From a bacterium (GTDB taxonomy: Bacteria; Cyanobacteriota; Sericytochromatia; S15B-MN24; UBA4093), in NCBI GenBank assembly GCA_017744355.1, contig JAGIBK010000002.1:169001-233000 (forward strand): a stretch of DNA of 64,000 bases, written 5' to 3'. Shown piece by piece: positions 26,703-35,495 of the stretch. The notes beneath the pieces are model-generated. The model did no database searches and was not told where the DNA came from. It saw only the letters and a program-made list of their open reading frames with translations. How positions within the stretch are numbered: the stretch's first letter is position 1; every line of letters starts with the position of its first letter. The translations under genes and the position numbers were made by a program.

Positions 26703-27068
26703 TTACTTCGTGAGGACCGCCTCGATGGCCGCGAACACGCGCTCTTTCCGGAAGGGCTTGACGATGAAGTCCTTGGCGCCGGCCTTGGCGGCGGCGACGA
26801 GCATGTCCTGCTGGCCCACGGCCGAGCACATCACGATCCGGGCGGAGGGATCCTCGGCGATGATGGCCTTGGCGGCCGTGATGCCGTCCCCGTCGGGCAT
26901 GGTGATGTCCATGGTGACCACGTCCGGCTTGAGGGTCGGGTAGAGCGCGATCGCCTCGCGCCCGCTGCAGGCCTCGCCCACGACCTCCCATCCCCGCTCT
27001 TCGAGGAGCTTCGTGATGCAGCGCCGCATGAAGAGGGCATCATCCACCACCAGAACTCGTAGGCTCAT
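26703..27068 (-). CDS. CheY-like stand-alone response regulator receiver
   Basis: 121 aa, receiver domain only. Acidic pair Asp9-Asp10, phosphoacceptor Asp54 (in TMDITMPD), switch residue Ser82 and Lys104 (in VKPF) are all present, so it should be phosphorylated. No output domain; it would act by protein contact, as CheY does at flagellar or pilus motors. No kinase adjacent. GGAG upstream of ATG 27068. The gap 27069-27356 holds AT-rich promoter sequence and no gene. Confidence 0.88.
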   Translation of the reverse strand: MSLRVLVVDDALFMRRCITKLLEERGWEVVGEACSGREAIALYPTLKPDVVTMDITMPDGDGITAAKAIIAEDPSARIVMCSAVGQQDMLVAAAKAGAKDFIVKPFRKERVFAAIEAVLTK

Positions 27069-27320
27069 CTGTTGCTCCTTGCCAAATGCGCATGCATTGG
27101 GGCTTCATCCTATAGCTATTTTGTGAAATATTGAGACTTTCTAAACATGGTCACCTTATTGTTGCGGATCTTGAAGGGGTGGGCTGTTCCGCCGGGGGCG
27201 ACGCGGGAGGGAGCGCTTGCCTATAGGATTCTGGGCCGCCCGTGCCCCCCGGTCAGAGCGCTGAACAGTATGCCAAGATCGCGATCGCGAAGATATAGAG
27301 CGAGACGGCGAATTGAGCAA

Positions 27321-27349
27321 GAGGGGCCGGTCCATCGGACCGGCCCCTC
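27321..27349 (-). terminator. Terminator of the Dam-like gene
   Basis: A 13-bp stem GAGGGGCCGGTCC / GGACCGGCCCCTC with a 3-nt loop, 8 nt beyond the stop codon. The U-tract is weak (CTTGCTC). Confidence 0.6.
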
Positions 27350-27356
27350 TAGTTTG

Positions 27357-28187
27357 TTAGTAGTTCATCACCACGACTTCGCTGATGGCGCCTCGCTTGG
27401 CGGCGTCCCGGTTGATGGCCCGGCGGCACCACACCTGCTCGATCCGGTAGTCCTCGTACAGCTCGCGGATGAAGGGCGTGTCCGAGTTGGAGAGCATGAC
27501 CTTGCAGCCCTTGGCATCGAGCCGCCGGAAGGCCGCAGCCAGGCGGATCTGGTCATCCGGCTTGAAGTCGTCGGCGCCGTAGCTCGTGAAGTTCGAGGTG
27601 GAGCTGACCGGGTGGTAGGGGGGATCCAGGTAGATGAAGTCCCCGCGACGGGCCTTGGACACCACCTCGTCGAAGGAGCGCAGCTGGATCTCGACGCCCT
27701 GGAGGGCCTGGCTCACGGCGTGCAGGTTGTCCTCGTCGAGGATCTTGGGGTTCTTGTAGTCGCCGAAGGGGACGTTGAACTGGCCGCGACGGTTGACGCG
27801 CCACAGGCCGTTGAAGCAGGTCTTGTTGAGGAAGATCATGCGCGCCGCCCGCTGCACCGCCGAGAGGTCGGCGGGGTTCAGCTCGCGGACGTGGTAGTAG
27901 AAGTCCTTGTCGTGACGGTACATCCGCAGCACCTCGATGAGCGCGGGCAACTCGTCGCGGATCACCTGGTAGCAGGCGATCAGGTCAGGATTGGTGTCCG
28001 AGAGATGCGCCTTCTGGGGCTCCAGGTGGAAGAAGACGGCGCCCGCCCCCACGAACGGCTCGAAGTAGCGGTTGAAGCGCTTGGGGAAAAGCGGCTCGTA
28101 CTGTCCGAGAAGGCGCCCCTTCCCACCGGCCCACTTCAGAAAGGGGCCCGCTTTGACGGGGGCGACGGCGCGACTGATTCTCGGCAT
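27357..28187 (-). CDS. dam: DNA adenine methylase, Dam family
   Basis: 276 aa, N6-adenine methyltransferase of the D12/Dam class, expected to methylate GATC. AdoMet-binding motif region FLKWAGGKGRLL and FEPFVGAGAVFFHL at the N-terminus, catalytic DPPY in IYLDPPYHPVSSTSNFTSYG, and the C-terminal MLSNSDTPFIRELY block. The start at ATG 28187 is set by AAAGGAG 9 nt upstream; an in-frame ATG at 28268 would add 27 residues without family similarity. The leader is dense in GATC sites. No restriction endonuclease nearby. Confidence 0.9.
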   Translation of the reverse strand: MPRISRAVAPVKAGPFLKWAGGKGRLLGQYEPLFPKRFNRYFEPFVGAGAVFFHLEPQKAHLSDTNPDLIACYQVIRDELPALIEVLRMYRHDKDFYYHVRELNPADLSAVQRAARMIFLNKTCFNGLWRVNRRGQFNVPFGDYKNPKILDEDNLHAVSQALQGVEIQLRSFDEVVSKARRGDFIYLDPPYHPVSSTSNFTSYGADDFKPDDQIRLAAAFRRLDAKGCKVMLSNSDTPFIRELYEDYRIEQVWCRRAINRDAAKRGAISEVVVMNY

Positions 28188-28212
28188 TCCGGGCGGCTCC
28201 TTTGCAGCGGCT

Positions 28213-28322
28213 GATCCATGGAGATAGCTGATCGATGTCTCCGATGATCTTTGTCTCGTTTGATCCATGTTTACATTAGCACGATCGATCCATGGTGGGA
28301 ACCCCCCTTTGCTAAGGCGATC
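28213..28322. promoter_or_regulatory. GATC cluster upstream of the Dam-like gene
   Basis: Seven GATC sites in 110 bp (28213, 28230, 28246, 28262, 28283, 28287, 28319); about 0.4 expected by chance. Three lie in GATCCATG. They cover the region just upstream of the Dam start and the space before the divergent gene, so methylation could affect expression of either. Confidence 0.5.
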
Positions 28323-28449
28323 AAAAAGGGCTCAAACGTCCTGATATCGCCGCTTACCGGCGACCTAGGATTTACAAAAGTTGCGATTATTACGGGCGAT
28401 TTTGGGCAATAGGAGGATTGTACTAACGCTATTAGAGGGGGAGACAAGG

Positions 28450-29295
28450 GTGCTGATCGAGCCCGCAGTCCACGAACGCTTTGTCCAAGATTTCGGCATC
28501 AACATGCTGAACACGCTGACGGTGAAGGATAACCGTCAGCTGGCGCACAAGCGGCGGATCTTTGTTTTTGACGAACGGGGCGGTGTCTTCGGGGGCAGCG
28601 ATCAGACCCTGCGGGAGTACCAGAACCTCACGACGGGGGTCTTCCACTCGAACAAGCGCCGCATCGTGGGCGTGCGCTACCGCTGCCGGCCCAACACGCT
28701 GGAGGTGCCCGAGATCGGGGCCTTCCACACCCATCCGGTCGCGTTCTCGACGAGCGTGCGCCAGGTCCGGCAGCGCATCGAGAACCTCTTGTGGCTGAGC
28801 GACATGGACGTGAAGGCCTTCCTCAAGCAGTACGAGCTCTACGGCTACGAGTGGCACTTCATTGGCAGCATGGACATCGGCTGCTTCCACATCGACGACG
28901 TGCGCAAGGGCCGCCGCGAGCCGCGCGAGGTGATCCGCTACCCGAAGCTGGAAGAGGCCATGGCGCACCTGGCCCCCCAGATCCGCTTCTACGACCAGAT
29001 TCTCCAGTCCAGCGCGGCCGCGGCGCCGAGCCACGAGGTGCTGGTGCGCGTGGTCCAGGACCTGACGGCGCAGCAGGGCGACCTGCTGGGGATCCTCGCC
29101 ATGCACGATCCCGAGTCGATCCCCATGCTTGCGGGCAAGGTGGCTTCGCGCTTCCAGCTGCTGGGCTACTCGTCGCGCCAGGTGAACACCCTGCTCAAGA
29201 AGACTGTCGGCAAGACCGGCAAGGAGGCCACGGTCCTCTCCTTCCAGGATCACCTGTGCAGCGCGTACGATCGGCTTTCGGCTCTCTCATCCTAA
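28450..29295 (+). CDS. JAMM/MPN-like domain protein
   Basis: 281 aa from GTG 28450, preceded by a GGGGGAG run. Residues ~85-135 contain GAFHTHPVAFSTSV and, ~25 residues later, WLSDMD: together H-x-H-P ... S-x-x-D, the zinc-binding order of JAMM isopeptidases, but with a longer spacer than usual. No catalytic glutamate can be assigned with certainty. The C-terminal ~140 residues are helical. Substrate unknown; monocistronic, ends at a strong terminator. Confidence 0.55.
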   Translation: MLIEPAVHERFVQDFGINMLNTLTVKDNRQLAHKRRIFVFDERGGVFGGSDQTLREYQNLTTGVFHSNKRRIVGVRYRCRPNTLEVPEIGAFHTHPVAFSTSVRQVRQRIENLLWLSDMDVKAFLKQYELYGYEWHFIGSMDIGCFHIDDVRKGRREPREVIRYPKLEEAMAHLAPQIRFYDQILQSSAAAAPSHEVLVRVVQDLTAQQGDLLGILAMHDPESIPMLAGKVASRFQLLGYSSRQVNTLLKKTVGKTGKEATVLSFQDHLCSAYDRLSALSS

Positions 29296-29304
29296 ACGAC
29301 GAAA

Positions 29305-29337
29305 AAAAGGCCCCCAGGCTAAGCCTGGGGGCCTTTT
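29305..29337. terminator. Bidirectional terminator
   Basis: A 16-bp inverted repeat (AAAAGGCCCCCAGGCT / AGCCTGGGGGCCTTTT) with a 1-nt nominal loop, between the convergent JAMM-like gene and nrdJ; U-tracts in both directions. Confidence 0.88.
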
Positions 29338-29347
29338 GATGGAAATA

Positions 29348-31789
29348 CTAGGAGCAGCGCGAGTAGCCGCAGCCGTGGCAGACCGCGCACCCTTCGCCAA
29401 AGGCGAGCGAGTGGCCGCACTCGGGGCACTCGGGCGATTCGCCGTAGACCTCGACCGCGTGCACGCCGTAGCGACCGTTCACCGTGGCCTCGCCGGCGTA
29501 GGTGTAGGCCTCGACGGCCTGAGGCTCGAGGCTCGGCTGGACCACCGGCTGGGCCGAGAGGATGGCGCCGAGCTGGCGCGGGCTGTCCTTCATCACCTTG
29601 CCGATGGCGTCAGGGATGCTCAGGGTCTGCTTGGGGCCGAAGCCCGAGGGGTTCGCGCCGCGGATGCCGATCAGCTGGGCGGCGAGCTCGTCCACCGGGA
29701 CGTTGTACTGGAGCGCCAGGCTGATCAGGCGGCCGATGCCCTCGGAGAGGGAGTTGAGGGTCCCACCCGAGCGGCCCACGTTGGTCACGACCTCGCGGAT
29801 GCCCTGCTCGTCGTAGTTGACGGTGGTGTACAGCTTGCCGTCGCCGGTCATGGTGACGCGGGTGAAGCCGTACAGGTCCTCCGAGCGGGTGCGGGGGCGC
29901 GGCGCCATCGGCACGGCCGGGACGACGGGCGCCGCGACGGGGGCGACGGCCTCGGCGGGCTGCTCGGTCTTCTTGGGCTCGGCCTTGGGCACGCTCAGGG
30001 GCTGGAACTGGCGGCTGTTGTTGCGGTAGATGGTGATGCCCTTGCAGCCGGTCTGCCAGGCGATGGTGTAGGCGGCTTCGACGTCTTCGACGGTGGCGTC
30101 CTCGGCGAAGTTGATGGTCTTGGAGGTGGCCGAGTCGTTGTACTTCTGGAACGCCGACTGGATCATCACGTGCTCACGAGGGCTGATGTCGTGGGCCGAG
30201 ACGAAGACCTCGGCAGCCTTGGTGGGCATATCGAAGCCCTTGAGGCCCAGGAGGCTGCCGTGGTTGGCCTCGACGGCGGCCATCAGCTCGTCGCTGTAGT
30301 AGCCGTGCAGCTTGGCGTGGTCGAGGAAGACCTTGTCCACGTCGACCATGTGGGTGTCGGCCTGCCAGCGCTTGAAGGCGAGGGCGAAGACCGGCTCGCA
30401 GCCGCCCGAGGTGTCGGCGATGATCGAGATGGTGCCGGTGGGGGCGATGGTCGTGGTGGTCGAGTTACGGATGCCGTACTCCTTGACCAGGGCGACCAGG
30501 TCCAGGTAGTTGGCCGAGGGGTGGCGGTGGGGGTTGCGATCGCGCTCCACGAAGAGGCGCTCGAAGAAGGCGTTGGACTCGCCCTCGTGACCGTCACGGC
30601 CCGAGAACTGGCCGCGGAGCTGCGCCAGCTTGATCGAGGCGACCTTGGACTCGAAGTCGATGAAGCTGAAGAGCTCCTCGGCGACCTTGAAGGAGGCCTC
30701 GCTACCGTAGCCGACGCCGAGGCGGAACAGCATGCGGGCGAAGCCCATCACGCCCAGGCCGATCTTGCGGGTGGCGAGGGTGACGTCGCGGATCTCGGGG
30801 ATCGGGTAATGGTTGGCGTCGATGACGTTGTCGAGCAGGTGGGTCGAGACGTGGATCGCCTCGCGCAGGGCGTCGTAGTCGATGGCGGTCTTGCCGCTAT
30901 CGTCCATGCGCACGAAGTTCTCGACGTTGATCGAGCCCAGGTTGCAGCTCTCGTAGGGGATGAGGGGCTGCTCGCCGCAGGGGTTGGTCGACTCGTAGCC
31001 GCCCATCCAGGGCACGGGGCAGTAGCGGTTCATGCGATCGATGAAGACCACGCCGGGCTCGCCGGTGTTCCAGGCGCGCTGGATGATCTCGCGCCACACC
31101 ATGCGGGCCTCGAGGGTGCCCATGATCTCACCCGAGCGGGGGTTGCGCAGGTGGTAGTGGCTGTTGGCCTCGAGGGCCTCCATGAAGGCGTCGGTGACCG
31201 CCACCGAGATGTTGAAGTTGGTGAGCTTGGAGAGGTCTTCCTTGTGGCGGATGAAGTCGAGGATGTCCGGATGGTCGACGCGCAGGATGCCCATGTTGGC
31301 GCCACGGCGCATGCCGCCTTGCTTGATGCTCTCGGTCGCGGCGTTGAAGACGTCCATGAAACTGACCGGGCCCGAGCTGACGCCCTTGGTCGAGTTGACC
31401 AGGTCGTTCTTGGGGCGCAGGCGGCTGAAGGCGAAGCCGGTGCCGCCGCCGGTCTGGTGGATCAGCGCGGCGTGCTTGATGGTCTCGAAGATGCCGCCCA
31501 GATCATCGGGCACGGGCAGGACGAAGCAGGCGCTGAGCTGGCCGGTGCGGGTGCCGGCGTTGGCGAGGGTCGGCGAGTTGGGCAAGAAGTCCAGCTCGTA
31601 CATGAGGCGGTAGAACCGGGCCTCGGTCTCCTGCACCTCGGCGGGGGTGGCGCCGTAGTCGGCGTCGATGGCGGCCAGCGTCGAGGCGACCCGGCGGAAG
31701 AGATCCTCGGGGGTCTCGCAGACCGCGCCGCTCTCGTCCTTGCGCAGATAGCGCTTCTCGAGGACCGTAACCGCATTTTTGCTCAGCAT
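29348..31789 (-). CDS. nrdJ: Vitamin B12-dependent (class II) ribonucleotide reductase
   Basis: 813 aa. Reduces ribonucleotides to deoxyribonucleotides using adenosylcobalamin, independent of oxygen. Features: DFLPNSPTLANAG and LSACFVLPV near the N-terminus, IKQGGMRRGANMG, NPCGEQPLIPYESCNLGSIN (active-site cysteine region), APTGTISIIADTSGGCEPVF (substrate and radical cysteine region), and a C-terminal zinc ribbon CPECGH...CHGCGYSRCS that carries the reducing cysteines. No class I or III reductase in the window. Confidence 0.95.
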   Translation of the reverse strand: MLSKNAVTVLEKRYLRKDESGAVCETPEDLFRRVASTLAAIDADYGATPAEVQETEARFYRLMYELDFLPNSPTLANAGTRTGQLSACFVLPVPDDLGGIFETIKHAALIHQTGGGTGFAFSRLRPKNDLVNSTKGVSSGPVSFMDVFNAATESIKQGGMRRGANMGILRVDHPDILDFIRHKEDLSKLTNFNISVAVTDAFMEALEANSHYHLRNPRSGEIMGTLEARMVWREIIQRAWNTGEPGVVFIDRMNRYCPVPWMGGYESTNPCGEQPLIPYESCNLGSINVENFVRMDDSGKTAIDYDALREAIHVSTHLLDNVIDANHYPIPEIRDVTLATRKIGLGVMGFARMLFRLGVGYGSEASFKVAEELFSFIDFESKVASIKLAQLRGQFSGRDGHEGESNAFFERLFVERDRNPHRHPSANYLDLVALVKEYGIRNSTTTTIAPTGTISIIADTSGGCEPVFALAFKRWQADTHMVDVDKVFLDHAKLHGYYSDELMAAVEANHGSLLGLKGFDMPTKAAEVFVSAHDISPREHVMIQSAFQKYNDSATSKTINFAEDATVEDVEAAYTIAWQTGCKGITIYRNNSRQFQPLSVPKAEPKKTEQPAEAVAPVAAPVVPAVPMAPRPRTRSEDLYGFTRVTMTGDGKLYTTVNYDEQGIREVVTNVGRSGGTLNSLSEGIGRLISLALQYNVPVDELAAQLIGIRGANPSGFGPKQTLSIPDAIGKVMKDSPRQLGAILSAQPVVQPSLEPQAVEAYTYAGEATVNGRYGVHAVEVYGESPECPECGHSLAFGEGCAVCHGCGYSRCS

Positions 31790-31949
31790 GAATGACTCCT
31801 ACCAATAACCGTAGCGATGGTGACGAATGGTTTGCGGGGTGTGGGGCGCGTTTGGGCCAGGAGGCCCGGCATCGAAGGTCGAAGGCAGTGCGATCGCAGG
31901 ATGCCTTGAGGCGCGGAGGGCAAAGGCTCGGCGGGCTTCAGGCCCGGCA

Positions 31950-31995
31950 CGCTACATCTAGTGTCCTCGTGCGCTTCGCTCACTATAGCACCGCT
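31950..31995 (-). promoter_or_regulatory. Putative NrdR box upstream of nrdJ
   Basis: On the minus strand ACACTAGATGTAGCGT matches the NrdR consensus ACACNATATNTNGTGT at 10 of 12 defined positions. A second, weaker site (GTGCTATAGTGAG) starts 27 nt upstream rather than at the usual 21 or 31-32. NrdR repression of reductase genes is well established; the site here is a prediction. Confidence 0.45.
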
Positions 31996-32090
31996 AGATG
32001 GGCGTGTCCAGACAGCTAACTCGCCCAGATTGTCAAGTATCCGCCTTAGTCCGCGAGGAAATCCGGCACCGGAGCCAAAACACCCGCAAA

Positions 32091-32104
32091 GTGATCCAGA
32101 TCAC
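32091..32104. promoter_or_regulatory. CRP-type palindrome
   Basis: GTGA-TCCAGA-TCAC is a perfect CRP/FNR-family half-site pair with the correct 6-nt spacer. It is nested inside a longer inverted repeat (CCAAAAC ... GTTTTGG). It lies 302 nt upstream of nrdJ and 471 nt upstream of the HTH gene, so the target is not clear. Such sites can occur by chance. Confidence 0.4.
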
Positions 32105-32118
32105 CGAGTTTTGGTGTT

Positions 32119-32314
32119 ATGTTGCGACAACAGCGGGGCAACAAATCGAGCCATGGAGCCGGATTGGCCGCAGCAAGGACGCGATCTCGGCCTTATTCGC
32201 CATTCCGGATGTAAGTCGAGGATTTTTGCCGATGCAGTGGGATTTCAGTACATCACGGCGAAGATACTGAGATTCAATGATTTATCAGTGTTGCGACAAT
32301 GCGGTAACAATTTT
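32119..32314 (+). repeat. Direct repeat TGTTGCGACAA, two copies
   Basis: TGTTGCGACAACAGCGG near 32120 and TGTTGCGACAATGCGG at 32289, each followed by a similar (G/T)AACAA. The first is a palindrome (TGTTG-CGA-CAACA). They lie in the 785-nt gap between nrdJ and the HTH gene and could be operators. A -10-like TATGCT precedes the HTH gene; no gene or RNA is otherwise seen in the gap. Confidence 0.4.
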
Positions 32315-32574
32315 GCAATGCGCAAGGGGAACAAGGGTTAGGGCGGCTCATGACAACATGCGTCTTCGGGTGAAAAAAATTTTGGCCCGCCGGCGGGAAC
32401 CGCGGCGAGCCTGGTCGAGTCGAGATTGAGGGCGAGAATTGTCAAGGACGGATTGCTCACGACCCCCTCACGATTAATTATCAATTAAACGTCTTGCCAA
32501 GGCTCACGGGTTGATTCATAATTTTTATGAAGGGTTCTATGCTTTGTGCCTGAGAGAGAAGGACGGTTCCCGAC

Positions 32575-33069
32575 ATGGTGAAATGGTTAGCCTCTCTGTT
32601 TCGTGCCATCCGCACCCTTTGGCCAGCCGGTCATGCCGGCAAAGAGGCGGCGACCTGGGTCCCTGATTCACCTTCCCAGCTCATCTCCGCCTGGCACCAG
32701 GCCCGCAATTCCCAATCCCTGGGGTTCATTCTGAACCAGGCCCGGATCTCCAAGGGGCTCAGCTTGCTGCAGCTCCAGACCGGCACGGGGATCAATGCGA
32801 CTTACCTGGTCAAGCTGGAGCACAACCTGATCAACCAGCCCTCGATCTTCGTGCTGGTGCAGCTCGCCGAGGCGCTGGATCTCGATCTCAAGCAGCTCAT
32901 CCTGCGTCTCGATCCCCGGGCCTACAGCCCTGAGGACCTGCTGGCGCTCGAGCGTCGCTGGCGCCTGTGCCTCCTGGCGCAGCCCGGCAATCGCAACGGC
33001 ATCCTCATGCTCGAGGCGATTTCCTTGATCTGGGCCCAGATCGGCGCCAGGGCCTCGGGCTCGCGCTGA
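32575..33069 (+). CDS. Helix-turn-helix (XRE-type) protein
   Basis: 164 aa. Residues ~48-105 (LGFILNQARISKGLSLLQLQ, TGTGINATYLVKLEHNLINQ, PSIFVLVQLAEALDLDL) form a five-helix Cro/C1-type DNA-binding domain. The N-terminal ~45 residues are unassigned, and the C-terminus is helical with no known sensor. Probably a local transcription factor; it is monocistronic, with a long regulatory region upstream and a strong terminator after it. Confidence 0.8.
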   Translation: MVKWLASLFRAIRTLWPAGHAGKEAATWVPDSPSQLISAWHQARNSQSLGFILNQARISKGLSLLQLQTGTGINATYLVKLEHNLINQPSIFVLVQLAEALDLDLKQLILRLDPRAYSPEDLLALERRWRLCLLAQPGNRNGILMLEAISLIWAQIGARASGSR

Positions 33070-33087
33070 GTTTCCTTTTCACTGATA

Positions 33088-33116
33088 AGAGCCCCGGAGC
33101 GACGCTCCGGGGCTCT
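33088..33116. terminator. Bidirectional terminator
   Basis: Stem AGAGCCCCGGAGC / GCTCCGGGGCTCT with loop GAC, then TTTTT on the + strand; between the HTH gene and the convergent MFS gene. Confidence 0.88.
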
Positions 33117-33151
33117 TTTTATTCCGCCCCTTGGTGGGCAGGGGATCGAGG

Positions 33152-34321
33152 TTATGCCGCTGCGCGAGCCGGCGTGGTGCCCTTGAGCGTGATGAAGGCG
33201 AGCACCAGCGCGGTCACCATGACGGCAGCCCCTGCCTGGTAGGGGAGTCCGGGCGCCATATAATAAAGAACGCCGCCGAGGGCGGGGCCGAAGACCCGCG
33301 CGAGGGATTCGCTGCTCTGCATGATGCCCATGGCCGTCCCCTGCCCCGCCGAGGCGCCGCGTGAGACGCCGGTCGAAAGGGAGGTGCGCAGCAGGGCCGA
33401 GCCTACCCCGAAGAAGCAGAACGCCCCCAGCAGCTGCATGGGGTTCTGGGCCAGGGGGGTGAGGACGAAGCCGATGGCGAGCACCGCGCAGCCGCTGCGG
33501 GTGATTGCCGCCTCGCCGAAGCGCGTGATGAGCTTGCCGACCCCGCCGCCCTGGAAGCCGGCCGAGACCAGGCCCATGGCCATGAACATGAGGCCGACCT
33601 GGGTCATGGTCAGCTGGAACTGGTCCTTGGCGTACAGGACGAAGGTCGCTTCCATGTTGGTGAAGGCCAGCATCTGGATGAAGGAGAGCAGGTAGAAGGG
33701 CCACAGGGTCTGGCCGGTTTTCTTGAGGGCCTCGATGAGGCCGAGGCGCGTGGCGCCGGACGGCTGCCGAGCGGGCAGCGCCAGGAGCACGAAGAGGGCC
33801 GTCAGGACCGTGAGGCCTGCGGCCACGAAGAACGGCAGGCTCGCGTTGTGCCCCCCGATGCCACCTGCGATCCCGCCGATGGCGGGGCCCACGACCATCC
33901 CGAGCCCGAGACCCGCCCCGAGCATTCCGAGAGCCTTGGCGCGCGACTCGTCGCTGGTGACGTCCCCGGCGTAGGCCATGGCCGTCGGCAGGGCCGCAGC
34001 CCCGAAGGCGCCCCCCACGATCCGGGAGGCGAAGAGGACCCAGGGGTCCTGGGCGAGCCCGAAGATCACGAACGACACCGCGAGACCCGCGAGGCCCGTG
34101 AGAAGGACGGGCTTGCGGCCGATCCGGTCCGAGAGGCGGCCCCAGAACGGGGCGCACAGGACGTTCATGGCCGAGTAGGAGGCCAAGAGCAGTCCGACCG
34201 TTCGCGAGTCGAGCTTGAAGGTGTCGACGGTCAGGTAGGGCAGGGCCGGGATGATGATCCCGAAGCCCGTCATCACGCAGAAGAGCGTGGCGAAGAGGAT
34301 GAGGATGGTGCGTTTTTCCAT
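33152..34321 (-). CDS. MFS drug-type transporter (DHA1/TetA-like)
   Basis: 389 aa with about 12 hydrophobic segments. Motif A between TM2 and TM3 reads GRLSDRIGRKPVLL; motif C-like GAGLGLGMVVGPAIGG is in TM5, the signature of DHA1 proton-driven exporters. The N-terminus (TGFGIIIPALPYL) is TetA-like. Substrate cannot be told. ATG 34321, no accessory gene nearby. Confidence 0.85.
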   Translation of the reverse strand: MEKRTILILFATLFCVMTGFGIIIPALPYLTVDTFKLDSRTVGLLLASYSAMNVLCAPFWGRLSDRIGRKPVLLTGLAGLAVSFVIFGLAQDPWVLFASRIVGGAFGAAALPTAMAYAGDVTSDESRAKALGMLGAGLGLGMVVGPAIGGIAGGIGGHNASLPFFVAAGLTVLTALFVLLALPARQPSGATRLGLIEALKKTGQTLWPFYLLSFIQMLAFTNMEATFVLYAKDQFQLTMTQVGLMFMAMGLVSAGFQGGGVGKLITRFGEAAITRSGCAVLAIGFVLTPLAQNPMQLLGAFCFFGVGSALLRTSLSTGVSRGASAGQGTAMGIMQSSESLARVFGPALGGVLYYMAPGLPYQAGAAVMVTALVLAFITLKGTTPARAAA

Positions 34322-34536
34322 TGGGGGGCCTTTCCGGGCGATGGCAATTCCGGAGATCCGGCGGATCGATTCCGCAGATCCGCTGACGAGTCATTGTAAC
34401 ACGGCCCTGTGGGCGGCTCTCGGCCCTACGGGTTATCTACTGAGCCAAACGCTTTGCATCGGGGAAAACTACGTAATTTAAGGGGCTCGTATAGGCAGCG
34501 TAGCAGGGGTTGTGCTAAGATTCCGGGGAGCCTAAC

Positions 34537-34555
34537 GGCGTCCTGACGCCTTTTT
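34537..34555 (+). terminator. Terminator-like hairpin in the cytochrome oxidase leader
   Basis: GGCGTC-CT-GACGCC followed by TTTTT, 66 nt before the coxC start and on the same strand. It could attenuate the operon or end a short leader RNA. The 299-nt gap 34322-34620 shows no gene. Confidence 0.55.
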
Positions 34556-34620
34556 GTGCCTGTCGGCGCCGGACCGCACCTTTCACAAAGTAGCAGGAAT
34601 AACACTAAGGAGACGCACGC

Positions 34621-35451
34621 GTGAACCAATCCGCCCACGATCAGGGTCACCTTGATCACCCGCACGTCGACACGAACCCCTGGCCGCCAGTAGCAGCCCT
34701 GGGGATCGTGATTCTGGCGTTCGGCCTGGCTCTTTCGTTCAGTTTCAAGGCCATCGGCTACGCGGTCCTGATGATCGGCGCCATCGTGACGCTGGTCGGG
34801 ACCATCGGCTGGTGGCGCGACCTGATCCACGAAGCCAACACCCACACCCTGATGACGGCCCATGCCGCCTCCGAGGCTCACAAGCCCGGCCAGGACATGA
34901 AGCTCGCGATGATTCTCTTCATCGCCTCCGAGGTCATGTTCTTCGCGGCCTTCTTCGGCTTCTACTTCTACACCAGCACGGGTGCTGCGGTGTGGCCGCC
35001 CGAAGGTACGCCCGAAGCCGTCGAGTCGATCCTGCTGCCCGCGATCCAGACCGTGATCCTGGTGATCAGTAGCTTCACCTACACCTACGCCGAGAACGCC
35101 CTGATGCGCGACAACCGCAAGGGCCTCGTCGCGGGTCTCGCGATTACCCTGGCGCTGGGCGTCATCTTCATCGCGGGTCAGGTCTTCGAGTGGCAGCACA
35201 TGCACCTGTCGATCACCGACGGGCAGCTCGGCGCGGCCTTCTTCATGCTCACGGGCTTCCACGGGGTGCACGTGATCGTCGGTGCGATCTTCATCCTCGT
35301 CAACCTGGTGCGTGCCATCAAGGGCGACTTCACCAAGACCGACCACTTCGCCCTCCAGGGTGCCGGTTGGTACTGGCACTTCGTGGACGTGGTCTGGCTG
35401 ATCCTCTTCTTCCTCGTCCTTTACGTCCCTCTCTACAATCTCCGGGGCTAA
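34621..35451 (+). CDS. ctaE: Cytochrome c oxidase subunit III
   Basis: 276 aa, seven hydrophobic helices. The family pattern is clear: PWPPVAALGI near the N-terminus, WWRDLIHEANTHT, LFIASEVMFFAAFFGFYFY, GQVFEWQHM and a C-terminal TGFHGVHVIVG with HFVDVVWLILF. A haem-copper oxidase core subunit in the inner membrane. GTG start with AAGGAG 10 nt upstream. First gene of the operon, which is unusual as subunit III normally follows I. Confidence 0.93.
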   Translation: MNQSAHDQGHLDHPHVDTNPWPPVAALGIVILAFGLALSFSFKAIGYAVLMIGAIVTLVGTIGWWRDLIHEANTHTLMTAHAASEAHKPGQDMKLAMILFIASEVMFFAAFFGFYFYTSTGAAVWPPEGTPEAVESILLPAIQTVILVISSFTYTYAENALMRDNRKGLVAGLAITLALGVIFIAGQVFEWQHMHLSITDGQLGAAFFMLTGFHGVHVIVGAIFILVNLVRAIKGDFTKTDHFALQGAGWYWHFVDVVWLILFFLVLYVPLYNLRG

Positions 35452-35495
35452 TGCCCCCGTCTCAGTCGTATTCGCCCTTTACTTGGAGGCAAGCA

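Noticed and set aside
29336..31795. 819-codon open frame on the plus strand
   Set aside because: Exactly antisense to nrdJ; long reverse frames are expected in GC-rich genes.
31790..32574. Cobalamin riboswitch before nrdJ
   Set aside because: No B12-box-like sequence was found by eye on the minus strand of the gap; a covariance search would be decisive.
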